Shown here one piece after another: positions 1 through 13,900 of a stretch of DNA of 64,000 bases. The first letter of the stretch is position 1, and every line of letters begins with the position of its first letter. The notes under the pieces are model-generated. The model was not told where the DNA came from, did no database searches, and saw only the letters and a program-made list of their open reading frames with translations. Position numbers and translations under genes: made by a program. Origin of the DNA: Todiramphus chloris collaris (lineage: Eukaryota > Chordata > Aves > Coraciiformes > Alcedinidae); the NCBI GenBank assembly GCA_025345505.1, contig JANVCC010000077.1, positions 4,961,494 to 5,025,493 of the forward strand, in the 5' to 3' direction.

Positions 1-3000
1 AGTAGTTAGCAGGTTGAGGCTAGAAACTTGAATTGCATTTATCCAGTAGGGAGACAGTGAAAGGAGTAGAAAGGGAAAAGTGGTAAGAAGTGGTATAAAT
101 CTCATCATCCCCAACTGCTCTGCTCCCTCCTCTACTTCGATTTCTGGCTTACGAGCAAAGATTTTTGCTAAAATCCTGTTACTGTTTCCTTTTAGAGCCA
201 TAGAACAGCTTGATCACCAGTAGTCAGCACTGAGTAGTGGCTTCTCATGCTGTGGCATTTTATCCTTTTCCTTTAGTGTTGCTAGCACCCGTGTCAGAAC
301 TACAACCAAGACAGGTTGGGGATGACCCCGCTTTGCCTGTCTCACTAGAGCAAAACAAGCACCGGGTGAGGAATGCTGAGATATTTGACAGTTCAGGTAT
401 GCCAGTCTCCAGGCCTTCAGAAAGGGACTAACTTGCAGTGATTTGTTGTTGCCATAAATAGGATTGTCCACACGCTAGTGAGCTGCCCGCGATGAGGTGT
501 AATCGTAAAGGTCACAAGTCTGCGTGTCTGCCTGGATCGTCTGTGTTTGCCGTCGCAGCATCGGAGACTTTTCTGTAATTCCCTCTCGGGCCAAAAATCT
601 TTAGGTTCTGTAAGGGTATTTTTATTAGACAAGTGGACATCACATAAATACTGTAGATGAGTCAGCTGTTGTATGTTGTCTTTGATATGGAGGAGGCTCA
701 TAACTTAATGGAGTGTGAAGAGATGCTTATCTAGCTCATTTTGTTCATACTGAAAGATTAGCTCCTCTAAAGTGAGAGTGTGTACATGTCACCACAAGGA
801 TTTTTGCTTTCTTTTCCTGAACACTTTATCCTACAGTAAGGGTGGAGCAAATGCTGCTCTGGAGTAAATGTGTAAATGTAATACCATACTATAAAGCTTC
901 ATTGACTTGTAGTGACCAGGGCCTAAATCCACCAAAGACTTTCAGTATTGCTTATAGTGGAAGCAACAGAAGTGGTTGAGTTATTCCCCTGTCTTAAACC
1001 CATCAACAGCCTGTTGAATGTTAAATACAGACTTCAGTGGTCTGGAAGAATTAGTAGCTAAGCAAATAACCACACTTTTTTCTTTTTTTTCCATTTACTA
1101 AAGTATATTACAGTTTTTTCTTTGACAAGTTTTTAATTCTAACCATGGGTGGTAGTGCTGCTTCTAAGATACTGGAATGCCTTGTGAGGGAATTTTGTAC
1201 AAATTTGACAATGAAGTCATATGTTTGTAGGCCTATTAGGGTATTCAATTTGGGAAGGGAGATGGGTGTTTGTAAGCTGTGAAATATCAGATCACAATTA
1301 GCAAGGTTCCTCTGTGCTTCACGTAAAGTAAGTTACATTGAGCTGAACAGGAGTCTAGGGCTGATACTGCTCCAGTGGTGTAGAGGAGCCTGGGCTTTCG
1401 TTGAGGATGTAGTTGTGAAGCCAGTGGGCTTTGCCCAGGGGCTGGAAGGTGAAACATTTGCTAATGGTAGACTAAACAGGGAATTTTTAATTCAGAGCTC
1501 TGAGACCTTTCTCAGGCACAACCTCCATGTTCCTGTTAAGCTTCTTGAAAATACTGAGATCTTTTGCAGACCCCACTTCCTAATAAGGACTTAATTAATG
1601 TGTAGGCTTTGAGGAAGCTCTTTTTCTTTCTTCTTTTGCTAATGCTATGAACATCTAAAACATGAAGGAAGGTATGGGCACCTACCACAGTGGTAATGAG
1701 TGGCTTAAACCGTAAGTCGGGCAGACTTAGATGGTGAAGGTACAAGTCTCCTGACCTTCAGAGAACATTCACTGTTTTTACACAGTGTTGCTCCTCAAAA
1801 TGGATGAAGCTGTCTAGGAAGACGAAGGTAGCTACTGCTGTGTTTTCTGCAGCTACACCACATTATAAAAATAATTTTCAAAATGTAATCTTCTTAATGT
1901 ATTCTGTTCATGTGTCCCTTAGTGTGTGTATTTTATCTGTAGTTGTTTTTTATTTACATGAAGACTTCCATGTGTATGTGTGTATTTCATCACAGGAGCA
2001 TGTCGTTCCTGTTCCATTTCTACTGTTTCTGAGAGTTGTTTGACCTAATTTCAGTCGCTTATTTTTGTATAGGTTGAAAAATATTAAGAACTGCCCACCC
2101 TTAAACTAACTTCCAGTATTTAAAACTTCATCTCTGTAGACCATTTCTAGAGTTCACTTTTTCTGCACCATACTACTGATACCAATTTTAAGTGGGCTTA
2201 GCCCTTTCACTGTTCCAAAGATAGACTTCTTGTTACCAGAACTTCAGCAGTTGTTGCCCTGGCTGATACCAGGTGGGTTGTCAAAATGTGCAGTTTTCCC
2301 CTGTCACTTAATAATTTCTTAACTTTTTCCTGGAGTCAAGAAAATCAAACTTGACCAGATACCACACTGCACGGCAGCTAATATTCTAGCGTTAAAAGAG
2401 AGCTTTTTCTTTCCCTTCTGTTTCTGCAGTAAATGGCTGCTGGGCTCCCTGATGGGTCTTTTATATGGTCAAATATGTGTACAAAGTACTTCAAAATGAC
2501 AAGAGAAAGCAATCTACAGCATTATTCAGTTGAAAAGACCTCATATTGTTTGTAAGCACTTTCACTCGCTGCATGCAAGTCCCACGCTGGAACAGAGAGG
2601 GCACAAGGGCAGTATTGTTCGCGAGTCCTGGCACAAATCTCGATCCTTGCTGCCCCAACACCGTGGAGCAAAGCAGAGGAGGCAATTGCAACTCTGCAGG
2701 CAAATTGCTTTTTGCAAGCAATTGAGCTGTTGCTCATGAGAAAACTGTAGTAGCAGTTTGACTGACTTTCATATAAATGGAGCGTGGTCGGAAGATGTGT
2801 CTGGTGGGATTTTGAGTCCAGATGATTTCACACTTCCGCACTGCCCTGTGCAAGTGCCAGGGTACAAATCTTGAATGCTAGCCCCAAATTCCCAGAGGGC
2901 CAGGGCTTCAAGTGCTGGATGCAAGTTATAAGGCTTCTACAGATGGTTGCAAGGTGTTTTTTAAGGCACTTCTGGGAATGTGAGAGCTGGCACCAAAATT

Positions 3001-6000
3001 GTTTTGGAATGCAGTCTGCCAGAAAGATATGATGTAAAACAGATTTCTGTGTGCCGCTATAAGTTAGTACAATATTAATCTGATTTAATTAATATCATCC
3101 AGCATAAAGAGAGTTTGTTTTGTAGTTTCTCACTGCTTTTTATGAATGTCTCTAAAACACAACAAAGTGTAACATTATGTTTGGAGATGAGCTTCATTCG
3201 TACAACAGTATGTGAAGAGAGTACACTTAAAGGGTTGCCTTCCTCATTGGCATGAGTGGTACAATTTCACTCTAATTGTGGCCACTTAACTGACAGTAAA
3301 CTTGATCAAAAAGCTGTCTAGCAAACTTAGTTCATTTTGTGTCTGACCCAAGGACCACGCAGGGAACTGGAAAAACTTATACCAGTCGGTGTTCTGGGTC
3401 AAACCCTCTATGAAAACCATTTTCTTAGCTCAGTTGTTGTGGCTTCATGTGTTCTGTAAATTGCTAAAAGCCGTCGTCAGTAGGTGTAAAATGATTTAGC
3501 AAATGTACCTTTTGAGAACTGAGATAACGCAATGCTTTAAAGATTGAAACAGCATCTTTGGTAGAAGAGGTTAAATGACGAGCACTTGAGAATTTAAGTG
3601 AGATTCAGAGCTTTGCACAGGCTTTGCAGGAAGAGGGTGCTTTTCTGTGGCAGAAAATTTAAATCGAGCTAAAATGCTGTGTCCCAAAGTGTTGTCCCAA
3701 TCACATGCTGTGGCTTGCTTCTCTTTCTGGTAATGGTATTTGACATACTGTTAGCAACACCAAGGATGTTTTTTTCCTGTCCTCACGCTTTGTGTGTGTC
3801 AGTGTATTTCCAGCAGTGATTAAGAATCCTCTGGTTTACACCATTTACATTCGTTTGGATGATGTTGCACAGAAATAAGCCAGTCCTCATCTGACATTGC
3901 TAAACTGTGTGTACATCCTGTTTCTTTTCCATAATATAAGACCTCTGAGAGTGTACTATCTGTGAAATTCTAGAGTCATATAGGTAGGTGGACACCTAAG
4001 GAAAAACTTGATGAGAATGCTGAAGATGAGTGTAGCTGAGCAAGAGTTTACAGTACGTTGAAAAATGCCATAAAATGCCATAAATGTATTCACAAATTCT
4101 TTACATTCTGGAGGGTTGCTGGAGGGTCTCTGACGTGACACACGAAGATTTACTGCCATCTACTGTGCAGCTGAACACTGTTTTTTCATAACACATTTTA
4201 AAAAAAAGGAGGAAAAAAGGGGGGGGGGGGGGGTTAGTGTATGTTGTTTTGAAGGAGGATATGGGTTAGGATTTAAGTTATTATTCCACGCAGGCAATGG
4301 GGTTTGAAGTTCTGCTTCAGCACTGTCAGGGTGATGGCGTGGAGCAGAAGTCAGGGCATTAACTTTTGTACGGTGTGTGTCCAAGTGGCCAGGTACAACC
4401 CTGGGCTCTTCCACACACTGTTACAGCTACAGATGCCAGGGGTTTCTTTAAAGATGTTATTCTTCAAGTGCTATAAGAACCCACAGCTGTTTGTAATGGA
4501 TCTGACCTTTATTATCTTCATAAGGTAGGTAATTAACTTTTAAACCCCTCCTGCAGGTGGTATCCCTATGCAGATTTGTTATTAAATAGACTCTCCTGCA
4601 GGTAGGGATTCCTTAAAATTTCTGCACATCCGTTGAGGTAAAAGGCAAAACACTGAGTGGAAGATAGTTAAAAAGTGTCTCAGTGCCAGGGCAAGGAGGG
4701 AAAACCTAGAAGGTAGATTCTTGTTAGTTACTGCCCTCCTACCTGTAACCAGGAGCCTTTTGGACTCCTCTCATGCATTTTGCCATGATACGTGATTTGC
4801 TACCGCAACATAAGTCTCTACTTAGTACTTAACTGAACAGGCTTCTGAGCACTTACACTCTCCAACTGAGGCTGTGGGTCCCTTCACGTGAGCCAGGAAG
4901 ACAGCCCTTCAGATCACGGAATTCCCGTGCCAGTTGCCTTGCTCCTTCAGCTGAATCCCTCCCTGCCCGCGGCAGCGGGTCGGCGCAGAGGAGCGAGCGG
5001 GTGTTCAGATGCAGGTGCTGCCATTCAGACTTTCCTTTAGGGACCTTTATTGTGCTTCAGACTTTTTTGCAAGACAGGTCTTTGTAATCTAAGAGAGAGA
5101 GTAAACATTCCTCCAGTATTAAATACATCTTTTCTTTACATCAAAACCATGCATCTGTTTTAAGAATTAATTAAGCCTAGAATTGTCTTCAAGGCAGTTC
5201 TAGGCAACGGGGAAGTTACAGTCAAGTGATCAGGGAACTCAGGCTGTTGTGAAATCCTTTTCTCTCCCAAGCAGGGAAACCTCCAGTCTTCTTTTCACAT
5301 CTTCACATATTTAGGTGCTGTTATTTGTGAACAAAACTTAAAATCTAGTTTAATATATAGGGACAAACCACCATAGATTTATATTCTTGCAGCGGAAGGG
5401 GAAAAATCATTTAGAGAAGAATCAGGAAGTGTTCTACCTTTTGCTTTCTGAAGATTGTAATTTTTCTGAAAAATTCTTGTACGTAGGCTTGCAAATGACT
5501 CAGTGTGGTGCCTTGTAGCGTTTTGGCAGAGTGAGAAGCTTTAATTTGCTGCTGTTTAATATTGTTCTGCTATATAGGATCTGTGGCGCTGGTCTTATTA
5601 CAACTTCGTACTATTCCAGCTCTATTGCATCTAGTTTTATGTCTTTTAGTGTAAAGGTGTGGTAAATTCTGACATTAATACAGTAATTATATCAGTAATT
5701 ATATCAGAAACCAATTGGTGCTGGCATTGCAGAGGAGGCCTTTTTCACACTTCTAAGACACCATTACAGAGAGGTGGGATTTTTAATTAAATCGTCTGAG
5801 AAAAAAATTGCATCTCTCTCTTCTTACCTTTTCTCCCATGTTGTGTAATCATCTATTTGCCATCATTTATGTAGGAGTTTGCTATAATTAGAGAAGATTT
5901 TCATGATAAAAATGTCTGCTTTCTAACTGAGGCTGTTCCCATCTTCTGTAGTGTCATGTGGTGTGGGTCTGCTCTTTGTAGTCACCGAAACTGTGATGGA

Positions 6001-9000
6001 TGCTTGTGTGTGCATGTCACTCATTAGTTTAATTTCTCCTAATTAATTATAAAATTTCTAGATAGATCACTGCTGGGGCCTGTTTGGAAAACATGTTTAA
6101 AAAAATCCCACTGTTTCTAGAAAACAGATCCTGGGAGATTATAATAAAGTATTCAGATCATCACAAAAGGGTGGTGTGGAAAGATAGATTTTCTGGCTTG
6201 GTTTTAAGAGTTCTGCTCAGCTTTGTCACACTTAAGGCTTTTTGCTGCGGTACTGCAGTTCAGTGTGAACTATACAGTAATTGTTATGTTATTAATACAG
6301 TTTGCTCCTAGTCTGTCAAAGGAACATCTCAAGGTGCCTACTGTAAGTGAGTTCGTAAGATAATAAATAGTAGGGCGTTTGCATATTTAGGTTGTAAGTG
6401 AATAAGATGTGCAAGGAATATCACTGTATAATTTTTGCTGGTCTACTTAAAATTGATGGATATTTTTAATGGCATTGTGGGTTTTCACATTCAAAACACA
6501 GTAGCATGGAATTCATTCATTTGCGGGGAGGGATCTTAGAGCATCTGCTCACCTTTTCTCCCTACCTGCCCGTCCTGCTGGTCTAAAACCTGTGGTTCCT
6601 TGGAGCATATTGGGGTTGCAAGATCCAGATGTAGAAGAGGGACAGAGGCTTCTTTCCCCAGTGGAATTTGGCTTTTTGGCAGTTGCTATAGGCAGGCAGG
6701 TGTGGGCAACTTCGGAGCTGGCTTTAGGTCTGTCACTTGATAGGGCTGCTAATGAGCTGTTTTATGCTTCCTTGCTGTAGTGGATGATGTTGTAATTCCG
6801 AGGATAGTCTCGGGTTTCCTTTTGGGAGTATTGTCCACAGCTCCTCAAGAGATCTCTGCACAAGATCTTTCATGGAGCTGTAGTTAAAGTCTTTTCTGAT
6901 GCTCACATGTAGTTATTCTTTTAATAAATTGGAGTGCCCACCCAGACACTGGTATGCTCAAGCATAATGCGCTGAATTATTTTCTTCATGCCTGATGGGA
7001 GGGAATTCCACAGCGTAATTGGCTGCACAGAGCACTGAGCAGGACCAGAGCACGGGGCAACACTGCCTTGCAAATGGCAAAATGCCCCTTTACAGTCAGA
7101 GGCACAGTGTGTGAGAGGCTGTAATGAGCCTGTCTGAACATTTACTGGTGCGAATGTATGGAAGTTTTAGAATTGCAGCCAGTGCCTCTCATTGAAAACA
7201 AGATAGGGGAGCAATGTAAGGCATCCCAGCTGGGTCTTGATCCATTTATACAGTGACCTTGTCTTGCAGTTTATTTTGAAGATGTTTTTAATTATATTGA
7301 AAAAAAATTATTCTATCACTGTAGTGTGACATGTTGATGTGCAAATTTTGGATTAAATCTTGTGTTGCAAATGCACAGAGGCTCCCATGTGAACATTTAC
7401 AGTATCTTCTCAGATCTCAAATATGTTACAGCAGATTCTCAGTGGAGGCTCCATCTGTTCTGCTTAGATCAATAAATATTTTCTCTTTGGCTGAGATGAA
7501 TGGTGGATAAAGAATACAGCCTGCAGTGCTTTCTGTCTTTACCTTTACTTTCCAGTAAGGTGAAAGCCATGACAAAGCATGTTGGACCTCACACAGTATG
7601 TCATCTCTGAAACTCAGCTTTAGAAATAAATCCAAGATTTTGCACATCAACACGAGGGAATTTTCTTTTTTATAACCATATTTTTCTTATTTTTTTACCA
7701 TTTTTCACTCTTGTACAACAGTGTTTTTAAAGGAGGTGCCCAGCTACTTTGAAAGCAAGGGACAGTGGTGGTCTGGTTGTAATCTTTCACCTTTTCACAA
7801 AGAAAAACATTGAAAAGTTTAAAAGACTTGATGTCTTTTTCAGTGCTTACAAATATTGGTTAGAACGTTTTTATATGAGCGAATAGTTTTTATCTGGAAA
7901 GAAGGAAATTTGAAATCTCCCCAAATCTGTCTGTATTTCTAAGAGGGTCCCCCAAGAGTCTTCTGTGGGTTTGTTCTTCAGTGTCCAAAAGGCTGCTGTG
8001 ATCTGCTCACATGCTCTTTCAAAGAAAGTAATTATGTTCAGATACGTATGGTTCCTGCATATGATTGTCAACATCTACAGGAAGGTGTAATCAGATTCTC
8101 TTGCAATTAGAACCTAAGACCAACAGTATGTCAAGGTGAGCACACAGAAGGAGACTTATTTCAGTGTGCATCCTGCTCTTGACATTATTCTCTTGACATA
8201 TACTAGAAATTTTAAATGATGTATGAAATATTTCAAGTATCTCTGTGTAATTCCCCTGTATTCTACTTCTCTGGGATTATTTGGCCACTTGCTTTTAGAC
8301 GTTGAGGAGAAGGGAAATATCAGGAGAGGGGCTTTGACGATGGAGGTAAAAGGAGCCTTATGTTTCAATGCAGAGAGCATTGCACTCATGGAGAAGAAGG
8401 AGGACAAGTGAGCAAGCGGGCCTCAAAGCTCATAAAGTTGGAAGGGTAAGAGCACTGCCAATGCTGTGAGGAGTTTGAAGGTGAGGTCCATGGCCTTTGT
8501 GGCCCGGGACCTACAGAACCATTTGAAGAGGGAGAACATATGTGCAGGAATTCTGTCATGTGCTGAAGTGGTGAGTGCCATGCAAATGTTATGAAGGGAT
8601 GGGGGTCCTATTAATTGAGACAGGAGATAGTTTAAGTTCTAGATACAATCTGAATGGAAAAAGGCATAGACAGAGAAGTAGCAAAATTTGTCCATCAGAT
8701 GCTGGAGGGGAGGGGAGAGGAGAGGAGGGCAACCATAAGGTTAGCAGGCTGGAAAATAGGACAGGCAGAAAGAGGAGGACCAAGGGCAGGTGAAGAAGCA
8801 AAAGATACCTTGTCAGAGAAGAAAGATGTTCAGCGGTGTGAGAAGCTTCCAGGAGGTCAGGGGAGGTGCAGCAGCTGTTTGATCTTGTCTGGATATTTTT
8901 TGAAACTATTTTCAGGTCCGTTTGGGAATGCACACATTGACCTGATACCATTTTCTACCTGTTTCTTCTCTTACTGTTTATCTACCCCTTGCACAACAGG

Positions 9001-9056
9001 AATCAATTAATCTGTCTTTCACTCAATTGAGAGGAAGTCAAGGAGAAGACATAAGC
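1..9056. other. Intron 1 or 5' flank of RBM20, no gene seen
   Basis: All open frames here are short and lack recognisable protein features. Notable items are a 15-base G run at 4,219-4,233, a small CpG cluster with a CACGTG box near 4,880-5,010, and a purine-rich stretch from about 8,280 to 8,870 that may be an old repeat. No splice-flanked conserved exon was found. Confidence 0.6.
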
Positions 9057-9215
9057 TCTTTATTCTCTTTTTTCCTCTTTCTCCCCTCTTCCCCCCCCCC
9101 TTCCCTTTTTCCTTCTTCCCCCCCCCTTTTTTTTTCTTTTTTTTTTTCCTCCCCCCCCCCCCCCTTATTTTTTTCTCTTTCCTCTTCCACATTTTTCTTC
9201 TTTTCTTCTTAATAC
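9057..9215. repeat. Polypyrimidine low-complexity tract
   Basis: About 160 bases are almost only C and T on the + strand, with C runs of 9-14 and long T runs, mixed with many CTCTT and TTCTT units. The complementary strand has matching G runs. The two long open frames over it are artefacts of composition. Homopolymer lengths may be unreliable in the assembly. Confidence 0.9.
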
Positions 9216-10895
9216 TCTGAAAAAGGTTTATCACAGAGGGTGACTGAGGCTTCTCTTGGGATTGTTACATTCTGAAGCCAGACATCCCCATCTAGTGGTT
9301 CTTCCACCTTCGCTCACGGAGTAGCAGTTTGGGGAGAAGGATGCCTCCTTGCACAGGCGCACAGCACCAGTTCTAGCCCCGCTGTAAACTCAGTGTTTTC
9401 CTTGCGGATGTCTCAAACTGCTGTGAGCACAGAATAAAATACTTACAAATATTTTTCCAAAAGGAAATATTTTTTTTTACTACTGATTATTTGCCTATGG
9501 AAAATAATTTACTGCTGTGTTGAAGGGATTTGTTTTACTGTTGCTCCTGGCACAGTAAACACATGCAAAAATGTTTGTCATCAAAACTGTATGTAGAGTG
9601 AGAAAATAAAGCAGAATTAAGTTTGTTTGTTAACAGAAAAATGACAAACAATTGGTTACTAGACAGTATTTTGTGCATTAGATTATTACATTAAAGCAAA
9701 AATCATCGGGACCTTGTAGTGTGTACAGTAATGCAGAGCCATATTTCTGCTGCACAGAGCCCTTGTGGCTTTGTGGAGAAAATCATAGTCACTTGTTTTT
9801 CATGTTGAAGTCCTGCTCCCTACAGGTTTCACCATAACTCACTGGGGTTTGGCCCATGTTGCTGATGAGTGTTGGTGTCTGGCAGTGAGTCAGAACCAGT
9901 TGAAGGCTGGTGTTCATCTGAGATTTGTCCTGGTGAGGGCCATAGTGCAGCTGAACGACTGTTCCTGGCTGCGAGGGAGATAGTGCCACCAAACGCGATG
10001 GTGACAGGAGAGGTAAGAGGAAGGAAAACCCCACTGTAATTCAAAGTGTGTGCCACGTTGTTGACAACAAACCCCCATCTCCTTCCTCAACAGGCTGGCA
10101 GTGACAAAACCCCAGCTTCTTTCTTGCCAGGTTGTCAATGACAAACCTCCAGCTCCATCCTTGCAGGAAGCTTCATAGTGCTTTCCCCACCCTGGGGTCC
10201 CCTGGGAAATCACGGACTTGACTGAAGGAATGGAGCCAGTTTTCCATTTCTCCTGAATCTTGGCCTTTTAGTTCCTTTTGCTTCTCCCTTGAAGGCCCTT
10301 TTGCTTTCTCTACGTAGATACACATGCAGAGATCACAAGATAATTTATTGGATCTGTCTTCCCCTGAATGAAAACCTCTCAAGGACCAGTTGCTATTTGC
10401 TTTATGTCAGGCAGGGCTAAAGTGTAGCCAGGCTTACAGCTGCCTGCAGAGTGTTTGGTGGGTACTATCCAGCAGCTTCCCCCATCTGATACCCAGTGCC
10501 TGTCCCAGCACCTGGGAATAAGTATTTTCTTGCTGTATAAACTGAGTGCGGAGTCTGTCCCTCTGAAAATCTGGGTTGGTTCTTAAATGCCTGGGAAAAA
10601 AATTGCATGGAAGCAGTTCCTGGCTGAGCGCTGTGTGCAGGGGCTCCTGTCCTTGCAAGTTGAATTGCTCACCCATGTTTACTGCAGGAGATTATAGTAA
10701 GGACATTCAGCTGAAATTCCGAGAACTTGCCTCATTTCCACTTTCCTAAAATGAGTATTTTTAAAGTGTGTTTTATATAGTCATTTTTCATAACATGCGT
10801 TTAGTGGAAGTGTCCAACCCGGGCACTTTCTGTTCCTATAGCAGAAGCAGAACTGGTTCCACATTACATCTGCTTTTTTTTTTCTTCTTCTTCTT
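9216..10895. other. Intron 1 sequence, no gene seen
   Basis: No coding or RNA gene is recognised. The segment ends in a T run and a (TTC)n stretch at 10,874-10,895 directly against the assembly gap. Confidence 0.55.
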
Positions 10896-10995
10896 NNNNN
10901 NNNNNNNNNNNNNNNNNNNNNNNNNNNNNNNNNNNNNNNNNNNNNNNNNNNNNNNNNNNNNNNNNNNNNNNNNNNNNNNNNNNNNNNNNNNNNNN
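10896..10995. other. Assembly gap (100 N)
   Basis: Exactly 100 N, flanked by TTC repeats on the left and a T run on the right. The round number suggests a placeholder of unknown true size, probably caused by a pyrimidine simple repeat. Any open frame drawn across it is not real. Confidence 0.98.
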
Positions 10996-13900
10996 TTTTT
11001 TTTTTTAAAGCTGTTAATGACTAAAAAGCCATCGGGTGGCAGTATCAGCCAGCAAGCATCCCGATTAGTTGCTGAGCTAAATGAAAAGTTTGGGTGGGAA
11101 AGATTACAAATGTCAAGTTCCTTTAGATGGAAAAAATTAATCGATTTGTATTTCATAGGTTCAACCAGAAAGTTAGAGGAGTCCCTCTGATTTTATGGTC
11201 TAAATGCAGTGAAATTCCAAATAAACCCCAACCTCAAATCCAGACAAAATTCCCACCAGTAAGAAAATAATGAATTTTCTGCTTGTAGCAGAGTCGGGAG
11301 GGTAGTTACTACCTCTGCAATTGCTACCAAGACAGGTGAGTCTTTTCAAAGGACTTGGCAATAGAGTTAGCTGGTGTCATTGCTTTGTTGTTAAAGGAAT
11401 TACGTTGATACCCAGAGCTCAGCTATGGCCTTCTGTTTTTAACCAGGATGGTGACCTTTTGGCACTAATTTCTTCAAAAGTAGAAGTCTTTAATTTGTAA
11501 TTTTTTGTTTATTTATCTGTTAAGTCCTTATGAATGTAGAACAAAATTAATGCCATGCTAAAGAGAAGAAAAACTGCCCGCAGGAGCTGTGGGCAGTGCA
11601 TGGTGAGCCTTTCTGGTGTGCATGCAGAGGGGCTGAGGTGCTGTTTGAGCTTGGTGCTCCGGAGCTGTGCACACACATCCAGATAATGGTGTCTTGGCTT
11701 CACATCACACATGAATTTGCATACTCCTTTCATTAGCACTTTTCAGGTAATACAAAGCTCATGTGTTCAGCTTCACAATTGGAGAATAGTGATGACCTAC
11801 TATTTAATTCTACATTTGGAAGCAGCAGACTTTAAATATCAACGTATTTGTAATGATGTAAAATTTGCAAAACTAATAGTGCACACTTCAGGATCCATTT
11901 CTAGATGAGGTTGTGTTTTCTGTAATAGGAATCATGGTTATTTTTGTCATGGTATATGTGTCAGCTCAATTATAGGTGTTTTCACAGAACTACTGTTCTT
12001 TATGTTCACGTTGTTAACTCTCAGCACTCTCTTCTAAGTTCAGGCTGGCAAGACTATGAAAGCTGCAGGCAAATTTTAACTTGCTCTTAATATCCTACTC
12101 TTCACAAACCCCAGCCAAACGGGAACATTTTGTGTGGTACCAAAAAAAGCCCCACGATCATGTTGTTCACATCTTGCTTTCAAATGCACCAGATAATGCT
12201 ACTTGTTTAAGCTTAGTCATGTCTGGGGGAATGTCAGGTCTGCATCACATGAGCCACTTCTCAGATTTCCAAGCCCATATCAGCATGTTTTCCTGGAGAG
12301 AAGCAGAGTGGAGATGCTATTAAAATGGCTCATCCTTTATGTTAATATTGATATTTAAATCTCAGGTTTATTCCTGTGATTTTTCATGCAGCATTTCACA
12401 TTTCCATTTAGCTGCATTATGTGAAAATACTTTAGTATCTTTCTTTTCTTAAAGTGTATGTTTCAGATGGAAGAGCAGCTATTCTAACTTACCACCCTGC
12501 TTGTGTTCTTGCTGACATTTTCATTTTCTGCTCAGCCCCCAGACTTACTGCCTTAGAGCAACTTTGAGCCTGCCTTCAGCTTAATTTTAAACACTTCCAT
12601 CCTCTCCACTGCGTGACCTGTTTGTAGACCTGGTGTTGCTTGTCCCTCTTCCCTCCTTGGAGTTCAGGAGGCCAAGAGAACCACTGGCATGTCCTCACTT
12701 GTGCTCCAGGTCAGCAGCCCTCTCTAGAGCAAACATCGCGTGCGACAGAAGCACCTGATACAATCTAGTTTTGTTTCCTTCTGTGTCCTGCCTTCGTGGT
12801 GCTGGTGATAAATGTACCTCATACAGAACCTGGAGATGCTCCAAACTGGGCAGATCATTGAGCCTTTTCTCCTCAACATCACTTTTGGATACTCAAGTGC
12901 CGCTGTACTCACCGTGCCAGCTGTGCAAACCCTAGTGAGAATGAGAGATGAGGAAACAAAGAGGCTGGAAGCACTGGAGTGCTGGGCTGTCTTACGCCTT
13001 GCTATCACGAGACTTTTGTTCAGGACAAAATCTGCTCTGTGTGTCCTACTCTGTCCCAGGGGAAGGAGCTGACTCTGGCTGCAGGGACTCTGAGCCTGCT
13101 TTAAGAGTCTGAAATTGATTGGCGTTTCTTCCGAAGGCCTCCAGCATGTTCTTTGTCTGTCCCATCCCCCCCAGTCCCTCCCCCGTGGTGCGTATGGAGT
13201 TGGACGTCCTGCATGTGCCCATATAGGGAAGGGTGTAACTATCTTGTTGACATCAGCTAATCCAGGCAGGCATGCACGGGCCAGCAGGGTGTGATGCTCA
13301 CATGTAGCGTGGCAGATGGCACTTGGGAGGGACTGGCTGTCTCCATCACACCCCCCAAGACTGACATACAAGACAGGGAAAGAGCTTTTTTGCCTACCTC
13401 TGCACACTCCTGACAAAGATACTGAAGAGCTGGGCTGCAGTTGCCACATGTATTGAGCCACACTCATTTCTAGAGGAGAAAATTAATGAATCTTTCTTGG
13501 GCTGCAAATTAACAGCACCTCTGCAATACTTCTGGTTTGTGCAAAGTCTGCACATTGTATTAGGTGAAAATAACTGAACAGCACAAAAAGTCTTGCAGTA
13601 AACACCATCCTGTATTGGTGAAAGCCTAGCTGACCATGCCCTTCTTTTCCAGATGTGTGACCAAATGGGACAAAACCCAACTAAATGCTTCATTACTGAG
13701 TTTTCATCAATGACATTTAGGTAGCCCTCTTTAAATTATCCATATGCTAATTCTGGAGAGGGCAGCAGAGCTTATTGTGTGTATTATTCTTTTTGAAACT
13801 CCAATGAGACAGAGACTTTACCTTCAATAGACAAATCGGGGTGAAAGCATCTGAAAGTATTGCTTTCACAGAGGACGCAGAGACCACAGCCATATCACAG

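Noticed and set aside
9019-9234. Lys/Gly-rich and Phe/Ser/Pro-rich frames over the pyrimidine tract
   Set aside because: Pure low-complexity composition artefacts.
10768-11190. Open frames running through the N gap on both strands
   Set aside because: Their length comes from translating N; the sequence on each side does not form a real exon.
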